From contig NZ_LMFA01000026.1 in NCBI RefSeq assembly GCF_001426565.1, positions 237,536 to 301,535 on the forward strand: a stretch of 64,000 bases of DNA, in the 5' to 3' direction. Origin of the DNA: Rhizobium sp. Root482 (lineage in GTDB: Bacteria > Pseudomonadota > Alphaproteobacteria > Rhizobiales > Rhizobiaceae). Below the pieces are notes generated by a model. The model was not told the DNA's origin and did not search any database. It saw nothing but the letters and a program-made list of their open reading frames with translations. Positions 1 to 7,936 of this stretch are shown piece after piece. Numbering within the stretch: the stretch's first letter is position 1; the number at the start of each line of letters is the position of its first letter. Made by a program: the position numbers and the translations under genes.

Positions 1-6
1 CGGGCA

Positions 7-32
7 CCCTCTCCCCGCAAGCGGGGAGAGGG
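7..32. repeat. Perfect palindrome downstream of xylB
   Basis: Two 12-base arms (CCCTCTCCCCGC and its complement) are separated by AA and lie about 20 bases past the xylB stop. It could fold as a terminator-like hairpin, but no T-run follows on the xylB strand. The composition resembles the ends of the RIME-like repeats at 9404 and 50663, so it may be part of a related intergenic repeat that continues past the window edge. Confidence 0.6.
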
Positions 33-51
33 TTAGGGTGAGGGGCGCCTT

Positions 52-1509
52 CTAGTTCGCAGTCACCGACCTGATTGCCGGATAAAGCCGCCGGTAGCGC
101 TGGTAGGCCTCCTCGTAAGCGCCGCGCAGCGCCGTATCCGGCTCGATGGTTTCGGCGGTCGTCGGCGCGTTGAAGACGGCGAGCGGATCCGCTCCGATTG
201 CCGCCACCAGCCCGAGACGGGCAGCACCGAAGGCTGCGCCGAAATCGCCGTCGGCGGGAAGATCGACAGGCAGGCCGAGCGCGGTGGCGATCGATTTTAG
301 CCAGTAGCGCGAGCGCGAACCGCCACCGATGGCGGTGACGCGGGAAAGCTCGGTGCCGGCCGCGCGCAGAGCTTCGAGATTGTCGCGAAGGGCAAAGGAC
401 ACGCCCTCCAGCACCGCCTGGGTCAGCACCACGCGGCTGCTTTCATGGCCAAGCCCGGTAAAGACGCCGCGGATGGCCGCATCATTGTGCGGCGTGCGCT
501 CGCCGGAGAGATAGGGCAGGAAGGTGACGCCGGTGGGCGCTTTCAGTTCATCGCCAAGCTCACCGGTCAGTTCGCCGGCGCTCTTGCCGGTTACACCGGA
601 ATGCCAGTTGAGCGCGTCGGTCGCCGACAGGATGACGCCCATCTGGTGCCAGGTGTTCGGAAGCGCGTGGCAAAAGGCATGTACGGCGCTCTCTGGATTG
701 GGCAAATAGCTGGAATTGGCGGCAAACAGGACGCCGGAGGTTCCGAGCGACACGAAGGCATGCCCCTCACCGACCGTGCCCATGCCGCAGGCCGAGGCCG
801 CATTGTCGCCCGCCCCGCCGGCCACCACCACATCGGCGCCCATGCCCCATTGGGCTGCGAGATTGCTTTTGAGCGTGCCGCCCGCCTCGGTGCCTTCGAT
901 CAGGCGCGGCATCTGCCGTTTCTCAAGTCCGGTCGCGGCAAGGAGGGATTCCGACCAGGCGCGTTTTCCGGTGTCGAGCCAGGAGGTGCCGGCCGAATCC
1001 GACATCTCCGAAACATGATCGCCGGTCAGCCACAGGCGCAGATAATCCTTCGGCAACAGCACCCAGCGCAGTTTCGCAAAGACCGCCGGTTCGTTTTCGG
1101 CGACCCAGACGAGCTTCGGGGCGGTAAAGCCCGGAAAGACGATATTGCCGGTGAGCGCGCGGAACTGCGGATCGGCATCGAGTGCGGCCGCCTGCGCAAA
1201 GCTGCGCGTATCGTTCCAGAGGATGCAGGGGCGCAATACCCTGTCCTGATCGTCCAGCAGGGTCGCGCCGTGCATATGGCCGGACAGTCCAATGCCGCGG
1301 ACGGCGGCAAGCTCCGCCGGATGCGCGGCCTTCAGACCGGCGATCGCCTCCTCGGTCGCCCTGATCCAGTCGGCCGGATCCTGTTCCGACCAGCCGGGAT
1401 GCGGGCGCGAAACATCCATCGCGCCCGATGCCGAGCCGACGACGCGCTGGCTGTCGTCGATCAGCAGTGCCTTCACCCCGGACGTGCCGAGATCGATCCC
1501 CAGATACAT
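52..1509 (-). CDS. xylB: Xylulokinase
   Basis: This is a cytoplasmic FGGY-family sugar kinase that phosphorylates D-xylulose to xylulose 5-phosphate, feeding the pentose phosphate pathway. The N-terminus carries the ATPase phosphate-1 motif GIDLGTSGVKALLID. The central SLGTSGVLFA segment and the late IGGGSRS loop are the second phosphate and adenosine motifs of the family. At 485 residues it has the usual length. The ATG is preceded by a good ribosome site (AAGGGAGAG). A LacI-type regulator lies 11 bases upstream on the same strand, so the two are probably cotranscribed. A related pentulose such as ribulose cannot be excluded as substrate, but similarity to XylB is strong along the whole length. 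Confidence 0.93.
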   Translation of the reverse strand: MYLGIDLGTSGVKALLIDDSQRVVGSASGAMDVSRPHPGWSEQDPADWIRATEEAIAGLKAAHPAELAAVRGIGLSGHMHGATLLDDQDRVLRPCILWNDTRSFAQAAALDADPQFRALTGNIVFPGFTAPKLVWVAENEPAVFAKLRWVLLPKDYLRLWLTGDHVSEMSDSAGTSWLDTGKRAWSESLLAATGLEKRQMPRLIEGTEAGGTLKSNLAAQWGMGADVVVAGGAGDNAASACGMGTVGEGHAFVSLGTSGVLFAANSSYLPNPESAVHAFCHALPNTWHQMGVILSATDALNWHSGVTGKSAGELTGELGDELKAPTGVTFLPYLSGERTPHNDAAIRGVFTGLGHESSRVVLTQAVLEGVSFALRDNLEALRAAGTELSRVTAIGGGSRSRYWLKSIATALGLPVDLPADGDFGAAFGAARLGLVAAIGADPLAVFNAPTTAETIEPDTALRGAYEEAYQRYRRLYPAIRSVTAN

Positions 1510-1520
1510 GATGCTCTCCC

Positions 1521-2621
1521 TTAGTCTTTCCGGCCCTGTTCGGGCTCGTTTCGGCTGCCCTGCTCGAAGGGCAGATTTGTTTCACTGCCCTGCTCGAAGG
1601 GCAGGTTGTCTTTCAGGAAAATATCGATGCGGATGCGCTCCTGCGCCCCGACGACGGCCATGCCGTCGGCCTTGGCCTTGAGCACGCGGATGGCGCTGCG
1701 CACTTCATGACCGGCATCCTGGTTCAGGACCGCATCGATCTGCCCCTCTTCGAGAGCCGCACGCGTATGCGGAGTCAGTTCATGGGCGATGACGCAGATC
1801 GGCGGTCCCTTGCCACGCTTTTTCAGCGCCGCGATCAGGCCGCGATTGCCGGCGCCGAGACTGTAGATGCCGGCAATTTCGGGGGAAGCGGCGAGTGTCT
1901 CGCCGATCAGCCGCGCCACGCGCGCGGGATCGTCCTGGCCTTCGATGACCGGCAAAAGCCTGTGATCGGGAAACATCTCCTCCATCACGGCTAAAAATCC
2001 CTCCAGCCGGTCGCGATGGTCGCGCACCAGCATCGAGCCTGCAAGCACGGCCACCGGCCCCGGTCGGTGCCCCAGAAAGCGGCCCATCAGGCTTGCCGCC
2101 GTGCGCCCGGCGGCAATATTGTCGATGCCGGCGAAATGATCGCGCGCCGAGCCGGTAAGGTCGGAGACCAGCGTCACCACCGGAATGTGCCCTACCCGCA
2201 GCCGATCGACGGCGGCGACCACATCGGGAGAATCCACCGCCACCACCGCGACGCCCGCAGGCGAGACGGCCGCTGCCTCGTCCAGAGCTGCCACCAGGGC
2301 TCCGGCGTCGAAGGCAGGAACGGTAACGATGGAAATCTCGGTCCGCTCCACCGGCGAGCGGAGGATTGCGGCGCGTATCTCTTCCTCCAGCCCGCGCATG
2401 AAGGAATTGTCGCCGGACGGCAGAATGAAGATCAGGGGATAGACGCGGCCCTTGGCAAGGTTCGCCGCCGCGACATCGCGGACATAGCCGATGCGCTCGA
2501 TCGCCTGCTCGACCTTTTCGCGGGTGACGATGCGCACGCCGGGACGCCGGTTCAGCACCCGGTCGACGGTCGCAAGGCTGACCCCTGCCGCAGCAGCAAT
2601 ATCGTGCACAGTGGGACGCAT
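1521..2621 (-). CDS. LacI-family transcriptional regulator, probable xylose or sugar repressor
   Basis: This 366-residue regulator begins MRPTVHDIAAAAGVSLATVD, the canonical LacI helix-turn-helix and hinge. A periplasmic-binding-protein-like sugar domain follows (about residues 60-340). I placed the start at 2621 because a GGAGGA ribosome site lies just upstream and the HTH starts immediately; a longer open frame to 2705 adds 28 residues with no family character. It lies directly before xylB on the same strand and probably controls xylose-related genes in response to a sugar. The C-terminus is odd: after the normal domain end it carries a repeated octapeptide NLPFEQGS encoded by two copies of a 20-base palindrome (1555-1574 and 1585-1604). 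The effector is not deducible. Confidence 0.9.
   Translation of the reverse strand: MRPTVHDIAAAAGVSLATVDRVLNRRPGVRIVTREKVEQAIERIGYVRDVAAANLAKGRVYPLIFILPSGDNSFMRGLEEEIRAAILRSPVERTEISIVTVPAFDAGALVAALDEAAAVSPAGVAVVAVDSPDVVAAVDRLRVGHIPVVTLVSDLTGSARDHFAGIDNIAAGRTAASLMGRFLGHRPGPVAVLAGSMLVRDHRDRLEGFLAVMEEMFPDHRLLPVIEGQDDPARVARLIGETLAASPEIAGIYSLGAGNRGLIAALKKRGKGPPICVIAHELTPHTRAALEEGQIDAVLNQDAGHEVRSAIRVLKAKADGMAVVGAQERIRIDIFLKDNLPFEQGSETNLPFEQGSRNEPEQGRKD
1555..1604. repeat. Tandem 20-base palindromes inside the 3' end of the LacI-type gene
   Basis: CTGCCCTGCTCGAAGGGCAG occurs at 1555-1574 and again at 1585-1604, a 30-base period. Each copy has 7-base complementary arms. They are read in frame as the octapeptide NLPFEQGS. 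A degenerate third unit (CCCTGTTCGGG) lies nearer the stop codon. They could fold in the mRNA just ahead of xylB. Confidence 0.8.
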
Positions 2622-2739
2622 GTTTCCTCCGGCAAAAAGCCTTAGAGGAAAATCTGATGTACGTAAATCAAAAATCTCGCCCGACCCACCGCCTGTTGAA
2701 ATCAAGGCGACAGCCCAAGGCTAGTTCCGTGGTAGCGGC

Positions 2740-4332
2740 TTAGTGCCCTCCGCCCTCGGCGGCGGGCACGGTCTGCGGCTTCTTGATCAGGAAGGCACAG
2801 AAGATCAGCGCGGCGAACAGCCCGGTGAGGATGAGGAAAACATCGACGAAGGACATGACCATCGCCTGCTGGCGCACCATGCCGGACAATTTACTGATAG
2901 CGATCGCCGCGCCATCAAGGCCATGGGAATTGTATTTCGCCGTCATGTTGCTCAACTGCTCCATGGCCTGCGGGTTGCCCCACTGCACGTGCTCCTGAAG
3001 CCGCGCATAATGTTCCTGCTCACGCTGTGTCAGGATCGTGTTGATCGCCGCCAGGCCGACCGCGCCGCCGAGATTGCGGGTAAGGTTGAACAGGCCGGAG
3101 GCGCCGCGAATACGGGCCGGCGACAAGGTGCCGAGCGCCACATTGTTGATCGGCACCATGCACAGCATCAGGCCGATGCCGCGCAGGATCTGCGGGATGA
3201 GCAGTTCGTAGAAATCCCAGTCCGCGGTCAGTCCGGTCATCAGCCAGGTGCCGGCCGCAAAGGCGGCGAAGCCGATCGCCATCATGACGCGCGGATCGAG
3301 CACGGTCGACAGCCGACCGGCCACCGGCGCCGTGCAGAACATCGCAAGGCCCGAGACGAACAGGGTCTCGCCGATCATCAGGGAATCATAGTCGCGGATG
3401 CCGGCCAGATAGAGCGGATAGAGATAGGTGAGCCCGTAGAGCCCGATGCCCATGATGAAGGAAAACAACGATCCGAAGGCGAAATTTCGATTGGAAAAGG
3501 CGCGAAGATCGACGATCGGAAACTCCACCTTGAAGGCCCGGTAGAAGAACACGATCGCACCGGCCGCCGAGGCGATGGCAGCCAGGAAGATATGCTCGTC
3601 GCTGAACCAGTCCTTGGCATTGCCCTCTTCCAGCACATATTCCAGCGCGCCCAGAAAGACCGCCATCGAGGCGAGCCCCCACCAGTCGAACTTCTTGAAC
3701 AGGCTGAGTTCCGGCTTGTCGAAATCGATGAAATTCCAGGCGATGATCGTGACGATGATGCCCGGGATGATATTGACGAGGAACAGCCAGTGCCAGGAAA
3801 AGGCATGGCTGAGATAACCGCCGACGGTCGGGCCGATCGTCGGTGCCAGCGTCGCGACCAGACCGATGATCGGCGAGACGATGCTGCGCTTGGAGGGCGG
3901 GAAGATGGTGAAGGCGGCCGCGAACACGGAGGGGATCATGCCGCCGCCGATAAAACCCTGCAGGGCGCGGTAGACGATCATCTGGTCGATATTGGTTGCG
4001 GTTGCCGCAAGCGCGCTTGCCGCGGTGAAGCCGGCGGCCGAAACCGAGAACAGGACGCGGGTGGAAACGATGCGCGCCAGCGTCCCCGACAGCGGGATCA
4101 TGATCACTTCGGCGATCAGATAGGCCGTCTGCACCCAGGCGACCTCGTCCGAGCCGGCCGAGAGACCCGCCTGGATTTCCGCCAGAGACGCCGAAACGAT
4201 CTGGATGTCGAGGATCGACATGAACATGCCGAAGACCATGGCGAAGAAGGCGATCAGGCGCCTGGGATCCATGCGCTCTTCCGCCGTCGCAGCGGGCGGC
4301 ACGATCCTGTCTGCGGTTGCGGTGGCAGCCAT
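2740..4332 (-). CDS. emrB: DHA2-family MFS multidrug efflux permease, EmrB-like
   Basis: This 530-residue inner-membrane proton-drug antiporter belongs to the 14-helix DHA2 branch of the major facilitator superfamily. Near the N-terminus FGMFMSILDIQIVSASLAEI matches the EmrB/QacA helix-1 motif with its conserved aspartate. The segment YRALQGFIGGGMIPSVF fits motif B/C, followed by the LAPTIGPTVGGYL antiporter motif. The adjacent HlyD-type gene (4449-5657) supplies the periplasmic adaptor, giving an EmrAB-like pair that would need an outer-membrane channel encoded elsewhere (19640-21055 is one candidate). It lies about 116 bases downstream of the adaptor on the same strand. The substrate cannot be told from sequence. 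Confidence 0.9.
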   Translation of the reverse strand: MAATATADRIVPPAATAEERMDPRRLIAFFAMVFGMFMSILDIQIVSASLAEIQAGLSAGSDEVAWVQTAYLIAEVIMIPLSGTLARIVSTRVLFSVSAAGFTAASALAATATNIDQMIVYRALQGFIGGGMIPSVFAAAFTIFPPSKRSIVSPIIGLVATLAPTIGPTVGGYLSHAFSWHWLFLVNIIPGIIVTIIAWNFIDFDKPELSLFKKFDWWGLASMAVFLGALEYVLEEGNAKDWFSDEHIFLAAIASAAGAIVFFYRAFKVEFPIVDLRAFSNRNFAFGSLFSFIMGIGLYGLTYLYPLYLAGIRDYDSLMIGETLFVSGLAMFCTAPVAGRLSTVLDPRVMMAIGFAAFAAGTWLMTGLTADWDFYELLIPQILRGIGLMLCMVPINNVALGTLSPARIRGASGLFNLTRNLGGAVGLAAINTILTQREQEHYARLQEHVQWGNPQAMEQLSNMTAKYNSHGLDGAAIAISKLSGMVRQQAMVMSFVDVFLILTGLFAALIFCAFLIKKPQTVPAAEGGGH

Positions 4333-4448
4333 GGGGTCTTGCTCCCGGCGCGCTTCGCATCACGCGAAGCGGCCAAACAATTTTGAAATGAGATGCGGTG
4401 CCGGACACCCGCCCTTTCCGTCAAATAGGCCGCGGGTCGGGCGGCCGG

Positions 4449-5657
4449 CTATTTCACAGCGGCAATGTCCTGCTGCTCAGGCGCGGTGCGCGTATCGACA
4501 TCGACGACGACGCTGAGGCCGGCGCGCAGGCGGCCGCTCTCCAGCACGTCCTTCGGGAAGACGATCCGCACCGGTACGCGCTGGATCACCTTGGTGAAAT
4601 TGCCGGTGGCATTTTCGGCCGGCAGCAGCGAGAACACCGAGCCGGAGGCCGGCGAGATCGACTGGACGGTGCCGGTGATCGCCTCTTCGTCGAAGGCATC
4701 CACATGAATCCGGACCTTGGAGCCCGGAACCATGTGGGCGATCTGCGTTTCCTTGAAATTCGCATCGATATAGAGCCGATCGGCAGGAACGAGCGCAGCC
4801 AGGCGCTGGCCGGCGGAAACAAGATCACCTTCCTGGATGGCGAGATTGCCGACGATGCCGTCATAGGGCGCTTTCAGGACGGTGAAGCCGAGATCGCGCT
4901 CGGCCTTGTCGCGGGCAAGCTCCAGCGAGCGGATCGTGCTTTCGGCTTCGGCGCGCTGGGCAACGAGAACGGCGATATTGGCATTGGCTGTCGCGATGCT
5001 GGCATCGGCGCCCATGAGATTGGCGCGGGCCTGATCGACCGCAACCGTTGCGCTGTCGAGCGAGGCGACGGTGCCGACCGCCTTCGCCTCAAGTTCGCTT
5101 GCTCTCTTAAGCGTCGTTTCGGCGCCGCGGACGGTGGCTTCCAGCGCCGTCTTCTGCGCCTTCGCTTGCGCGACACCGGCCTTCGCGCCGGCGATCTGGG
5201 CATCGAAGCGCTTCAGAGACAGTTTTTCGGTCTCGATCGCAGCCTTTGCCTGGTCTGCGGCGATGCGGTAATCTTCCCTGTCCAGCGTGACCAGCGGATC
5301 GCCGGCCTTGACGCGCTGGTTCGCGACGACGTTGACCTTTTCGATATAGCCGGACACTTTGGGAGAAATCGATGCGATATCGGCTTCGATATAGGCATCG
5401 TCGGTGGAGATCATGAAGCGACCATTGGTCCACCAGTCGTAGCCATACCAGCCGCCGGCGGCCAGGGCGGCAAGGACGATGACGGGAAGCAGAATTTTGC
5501 GGCGCGCGGGCTTTGTCGCCGCAGGGGCAGGATCGGGCGCGATCTGCGGTTCCGCCGCCACGACGGCATCCGCCGGCGCGGCGCGCTCGACCGGTTCTTC
5601 GAAATCGTCATCGACGGGCCGAACAAGGGCCGCGCCGGATTTGCTGGAAACTGACAT
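4449..5657 (-). CDS. emrA: HlyD/EmrA-family periplasmic adaptor
   Basis: This 402-residue membrane fusion protein has a cytoplasmic N-terminus rich in Pro/Ala, one transmembrane helix (ILLPVIVLAALAAGGWYGYDW), then a barrel-sandwich hybrid split by long alpha-helical hairpins. TDDAYIEADIASISPKVSGY is the typical EmrA lipoyl-half signature. It should link the MFS pump at 2740-4332 to an outer-membrane channel. I chose ATG 5657 because a longer frame to 5735 would run through the operator at 5693-5708. The ribosome site is weak. Expression is probably repressed by the divergent TetR protein (5783-6487) through the two palindromes between them. Confidence 0.9.
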   Translation of the reverse strand: MSVSSKSGAALVRPVDDDFEEPVERAAPADAVVAAEPQIAPDPAPAATKPARRKILLPVIVLAALAAGGWYGYDWWTNGRFMISTDDAYIEADIASISPKVSGYIEKVNVVANQRVKAGDPLVTLDREDYRIAADQAKAAIETEKLSLKRFDAQIAGAKAGVAQAKAQKTALEATVRGAETTLKRASELEAKAVGTVASLDSATVAVDQARANLMGADASIATANANIAVLVAQRAEAESTIRSLELARDKAERDLGFTVLKAPYDGIVGNLAIQEGDLVSAGQRLAALVPADRLYIDANFKETQIAHMVPGSKVRIHVDAFDEEAITGTVQSISPASGSVFSLLPAENATGNFTKVIQRVPVRIVFPKDVLESGRLRAGLSVVVDVDTRTAPEQQDIAAVK

Positions 5658-5692
5658 GGTGCACGACCCAGAATTTACGGTGAATTGTTGAC

Positions 5693-5708
5693 CGAACCGT
5701 TCGGTTCG
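5693..5708. promoter_or_regulatory. TetR-type operator 1 (emrA side)
   Basis: CGAACCGTTCGGTTCG forms an inverted repeat with 7-base arms CGAACCG/CGGTTCG. It shares both arms with the second palindrome at 5747-5764. It lies about 36 bases upstream of the emrA start, where repressor binding would block transcription. Confidence 0.8.
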
Positions 5709-5746
5709 ATTGACATAAGGACTGTTCAAGCACATATCAAGTGAAA

Positions 5747-5764
5747 TCGAACCGATCGGTTCGA
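5747..5764. promoter_or_regulatory. TetR-type operator 2 (tetR side)
   Basis: TCGAACCGATCGGTTCGA is a perfect 18-base palindrome with the same arms as the site at 5693. It lies just upstream of the tetR start at 5783, suggesting autoregulation as well as control of emrAB. The centre-to-centre distance between the two sites is about 55 bases. Confidence 0.85.
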
Positions 5765-5782
5765 AAATATTTCGAGACGAAA

Positions 5783-6487
5783 ATGACCGCGACTGACGAA
5801 AAAATGGCGGAGCCTGCGAAAACCGACCCCTGCCCGAGGCAGTGCACGCCTCTCTCCGGCCGACGGGCCGCCGGCGAGGATCCGGTCAAGCGCGAACAAA
5901 TTCTCGACGGCGCCAAGCGCGTTTTCATGAGCGTCGGTTTCGACGCCGCGAGCATGAACGATATCACCCGCGAAGCCGGCGTCTCCAAGGGCACGATCTA
6001 CGTCTATTTCGAGAACAAGGAAGACCTGTTCGGCGCGCTGATAGAGCGCGAGCGCGAGCGGGTGGTCCAGAACATCAAGCATGCGCTCGACGAAAAAGAG
6101 CCGATCGACGAAGCCATGTTCGATTTCGGCGTGACCCTGACGCAGCATCTGACGGGCGATCACACGATCCGCGCCATGCGGATGGTTCTCGGCGTCATCG
6201 ACCGGATGCCGGGGCTTGCCAGGCGCTTTTTCGTCGCGACACCGGAAAGCGGCTATACGATCCTGAAAGCCTATCTCGACCGCCGGATGGCGCAGGGCGA
6301 CCTTGTGATCGCCGACACCGAAATGGCTGCCCGCCAATTCATCGAAATGTCGCTCGGCGGCATGCTCAAGCGCCGGCTGTTTGGCGAAATGGCAATGCCG
6401 CCGTCGCGCGAGACGATCGAAGAACTGGTCTCGGCGGCCCTCACCGTGTTTCTCGCCGCCTACGGGCAGAAGCGGAAAATTCCCTGA
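5783..6487 (+). CDS. TetR-family repressor of the adjacent efflux pair
   Basis: This 234-residue TetR/AcrR regulator starts with a charged, Pro-rich extension of about 30 residues. The DNA-binding domain then follows (REQILDGAKRVFMSVGFDAA through the helix-turn-helix ITREAGVSKGTIYVYFENKEDLF), and the rest is an all-helical ligand-binding and dimer domain. I placed the start at ATG 5783 because the upstream GTG at 5741 would put the operator 5747-5764 inside the gene. It is divergent from emrA, with two matching palindromes between them, so it most likely represses emrAB and itself until an effector is bound. The inducer is unknown. Confidence 0.9.
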   Translation: MTATDEKMAEPAKTDPCPRQCTPLSGRRAAGEDPVKREQILDGAKRVFMSVGFDAASMNDITREAGVSKGTIYVYFENKEDLFGALIERERERVVQNIKHALDEKEPIDEAMFDFGVTLTQHLTGDHTIRAMRMVLGVIDRMPGLARRFFVATPESGYTILKAYLDRRMAQGDLVIADTEMAARQFIEMSLGGMLKRRLFGEMAMPPSRETIEELVSAALTVFLAAYGQKRKIP

Positions 6488-6700
6488 ACGGGGCACCGGC
6501 AGGCCGATCCGAGCGCCCGCCACCCGGGACAAAGCGATTTTTCGTACACATTTAACGGTATCAATTGCCGCCAAAACGCCTCGGCCGCTTGTCTCGTGAG
6601 CATTTCCGCATAGATAGGGAAGTGAAACCCCGCGCCTGCCTCCGGTTGCCGCGTGAAATCCCTTTATGCCCAGCTTGAACCCAAGAAGGAACAGCCGCCG

Positions 6701-7456
6701 ATGCAGGATATTTTGCTGCTCATGCAAGATCCGACCGCATGGATTGCCCTTGTAACACTGATCGTGATGGAAGTGGTGCTCGGCATCGACAACCTCATCT
6801 TCATCTCGATCCTGACGAACAAGCTGCCACCGGAGAACCGCGAGAGCGCCCGGCGCATTGGCATCGGCCTGGCACTCGTCATGCGGCTGGCATTGCTCGG
6901 CACCGTCGCCTGGATCGTCCAATTGACAACGCCGGTCTTCACCGCCTTTGGCCACGGCTATTCGTGGAAGGACATGATCCTCATTGCCGGCGGCCTGTTC
7001 CTGGTCTGGAAGGCGACCAAGGAAATCCACCACAGTGTCGATCCGCAGGATCACGAGGAGGATTTCATCACCACCACGGCAACTACCGGCTTTGCCGCCG
7101 CCATCGGCCAGATTCTGCTGCTCGACCTCGTATTCTCGGTCGATAGCATCATCACCGCCGTCGGCATGACCCCGCATCTGCCGATCATGGTGGTCGCGGT
7201 CATCGTCGCCGTCACCGTCATGCTGGTCGCTTCCGGCCCGCTTGCCCGCTTCATCGAGAAGAACCCGACGATCGTCATGCTGGCGCTCGGCTTCCTCCTG
7301 ATGATCGGCACGACGCTGATTGCCGAAGGCGCCGGCTTCCACGTGCCCAAGGGCTACATCTATGCCGCCATGGCCTTCTCCGCGCTGGTCGAGGTGCTCA
7401 ACATGCTGTCGCGGCGCAAGCGCCAGCGGGACAAGGCAGCCAAGGCTGCGAAATAG
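6701..7456 (+). CDS. TerC-family integral membrane protein
   Basis: This 251-residue polytopic inner-membrane protein has about seven helices. The first and a later helix carry the paired acidic motifs EVVLGIDNL and LVFSVDSI, hallmarks of the TerC/Alx/YkoY family, in which these aspartates are linked to metal handling (manganese export in Alx-type members). An acidic, histidine-containing loop ([14 protein letters not shown]) separates the halves and the C-terminus is Lys/Arg-rich. I chose ATG 6701 over an upstream GTG at 6653 because AAGAAGGA lies at the right distance. It is monocistronic and ends at a strong terminator. Tellurite resistance itself is not implied, since no ter cluster is present. 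Confidence 0.87.
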   Translation: MQDILLLMQDPTAWIALVTLIVMEVVLGIDNLIFISILTNKLPPENRESARRIGIGLALVMRLALLGTVAWIVQLTTPVFTAFGHGYSWKDMILIAGGLFLVWKATKEIHHSVDPQDHEEDFITTTATTGFAAAIGQILLLDLVFSVDSIITAVGMTPHLPIMVVAVIVAVTVMLVASGPLARFIEKNPTIVMLALGFLLMIGTTLIAEGAGFHVPKGYIYAAMAFSALVEVLNMLSRRKRQRDKAAKAAK

Positions 7457-7467
7457 GCTGATAATGA

Positions 7468-7499
7468 AAAATCCCCGGGACGCCTGTCCCGGGGATTTT
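7468..7499. terminator. Rho-independent terminator after the TerC-like gene
   Basis: A 14-base perfect stem (AAAATCCCCGGGAC and its complement) encloses the loop GCCT and ends in TTTT. The A-run on the other side would let it work in both directions. It lies 12 bases after the stop codon. Confidence 0.9.
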
Positions 7500-7936
7500 G
7501 GTAGGTAATAGAGGCAAGGATACGGACCGGAGAGGTGGGGAGCTCGACTGCCGTTTCGTTGGCCGCGAAGAGAAACCGGAAAAATCTCCGCGTTCTCCAT
7601 CTCCCTCGTGTCCGGTTGACACAGCCCGCATTCCTCGGGGTTCAGAACGAACGAATTCCGGCTTGGTTCCAATCTTTTCGCGTGTCGATCGCCTCGAGGA
7701 CCTGTCTCACCCTGGATCATATCGCCATGGCGGCGGAGCAGCCGACTATCCTCTCCGGTCAGTTTTCCTTGACGCGCCCTTTTGAATATGGTCTCACGCC
7801 AGCCATATGGAACGACCGGCATTTCAAGCCGTTTCGGGCATTGATCGGGCAGTTCCTCTCCTTAAAAGCATGCGCCTCCGCCTCCGGATATCCTGCCCGG
7901 CGGACGGCCGAAAGCACGTAGAGCACGGGCCCGATC
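7500..7936. other. Long intergenic region upstream of gltX
   Basis: About 440 bases lie between the terminator and gltX. Open frames here are short, lack ribosome sites and show no family resemblance. I see no tRNA-like fold and no clear repeat. It presumably holds the gltX promoter; TTGACG at about 7769 is a possible -35 element, without a convincing -10. Confidence 0.5.

Noticed and set aside
2743-4386. 547-codon plus-strand frame over emrB
   Set aside because: The product is a low-complexity Arg/Gly/Asp-rich string; the minus-strand MFS protein is unmistakable.
5726-7822. 698-codon open frame on the minus strand
   Set aside because: It lies antisense to the TetR and TerC-like genes, has no family character and is explained by codon bias in high-GC DNA.
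7500-7936. Coding region between the TerC-like gene and gltX
   Set aside because: Frames of up to 128 codons exist, but none has a ribosome site or family resemblance, and they overlap each other in several frames.
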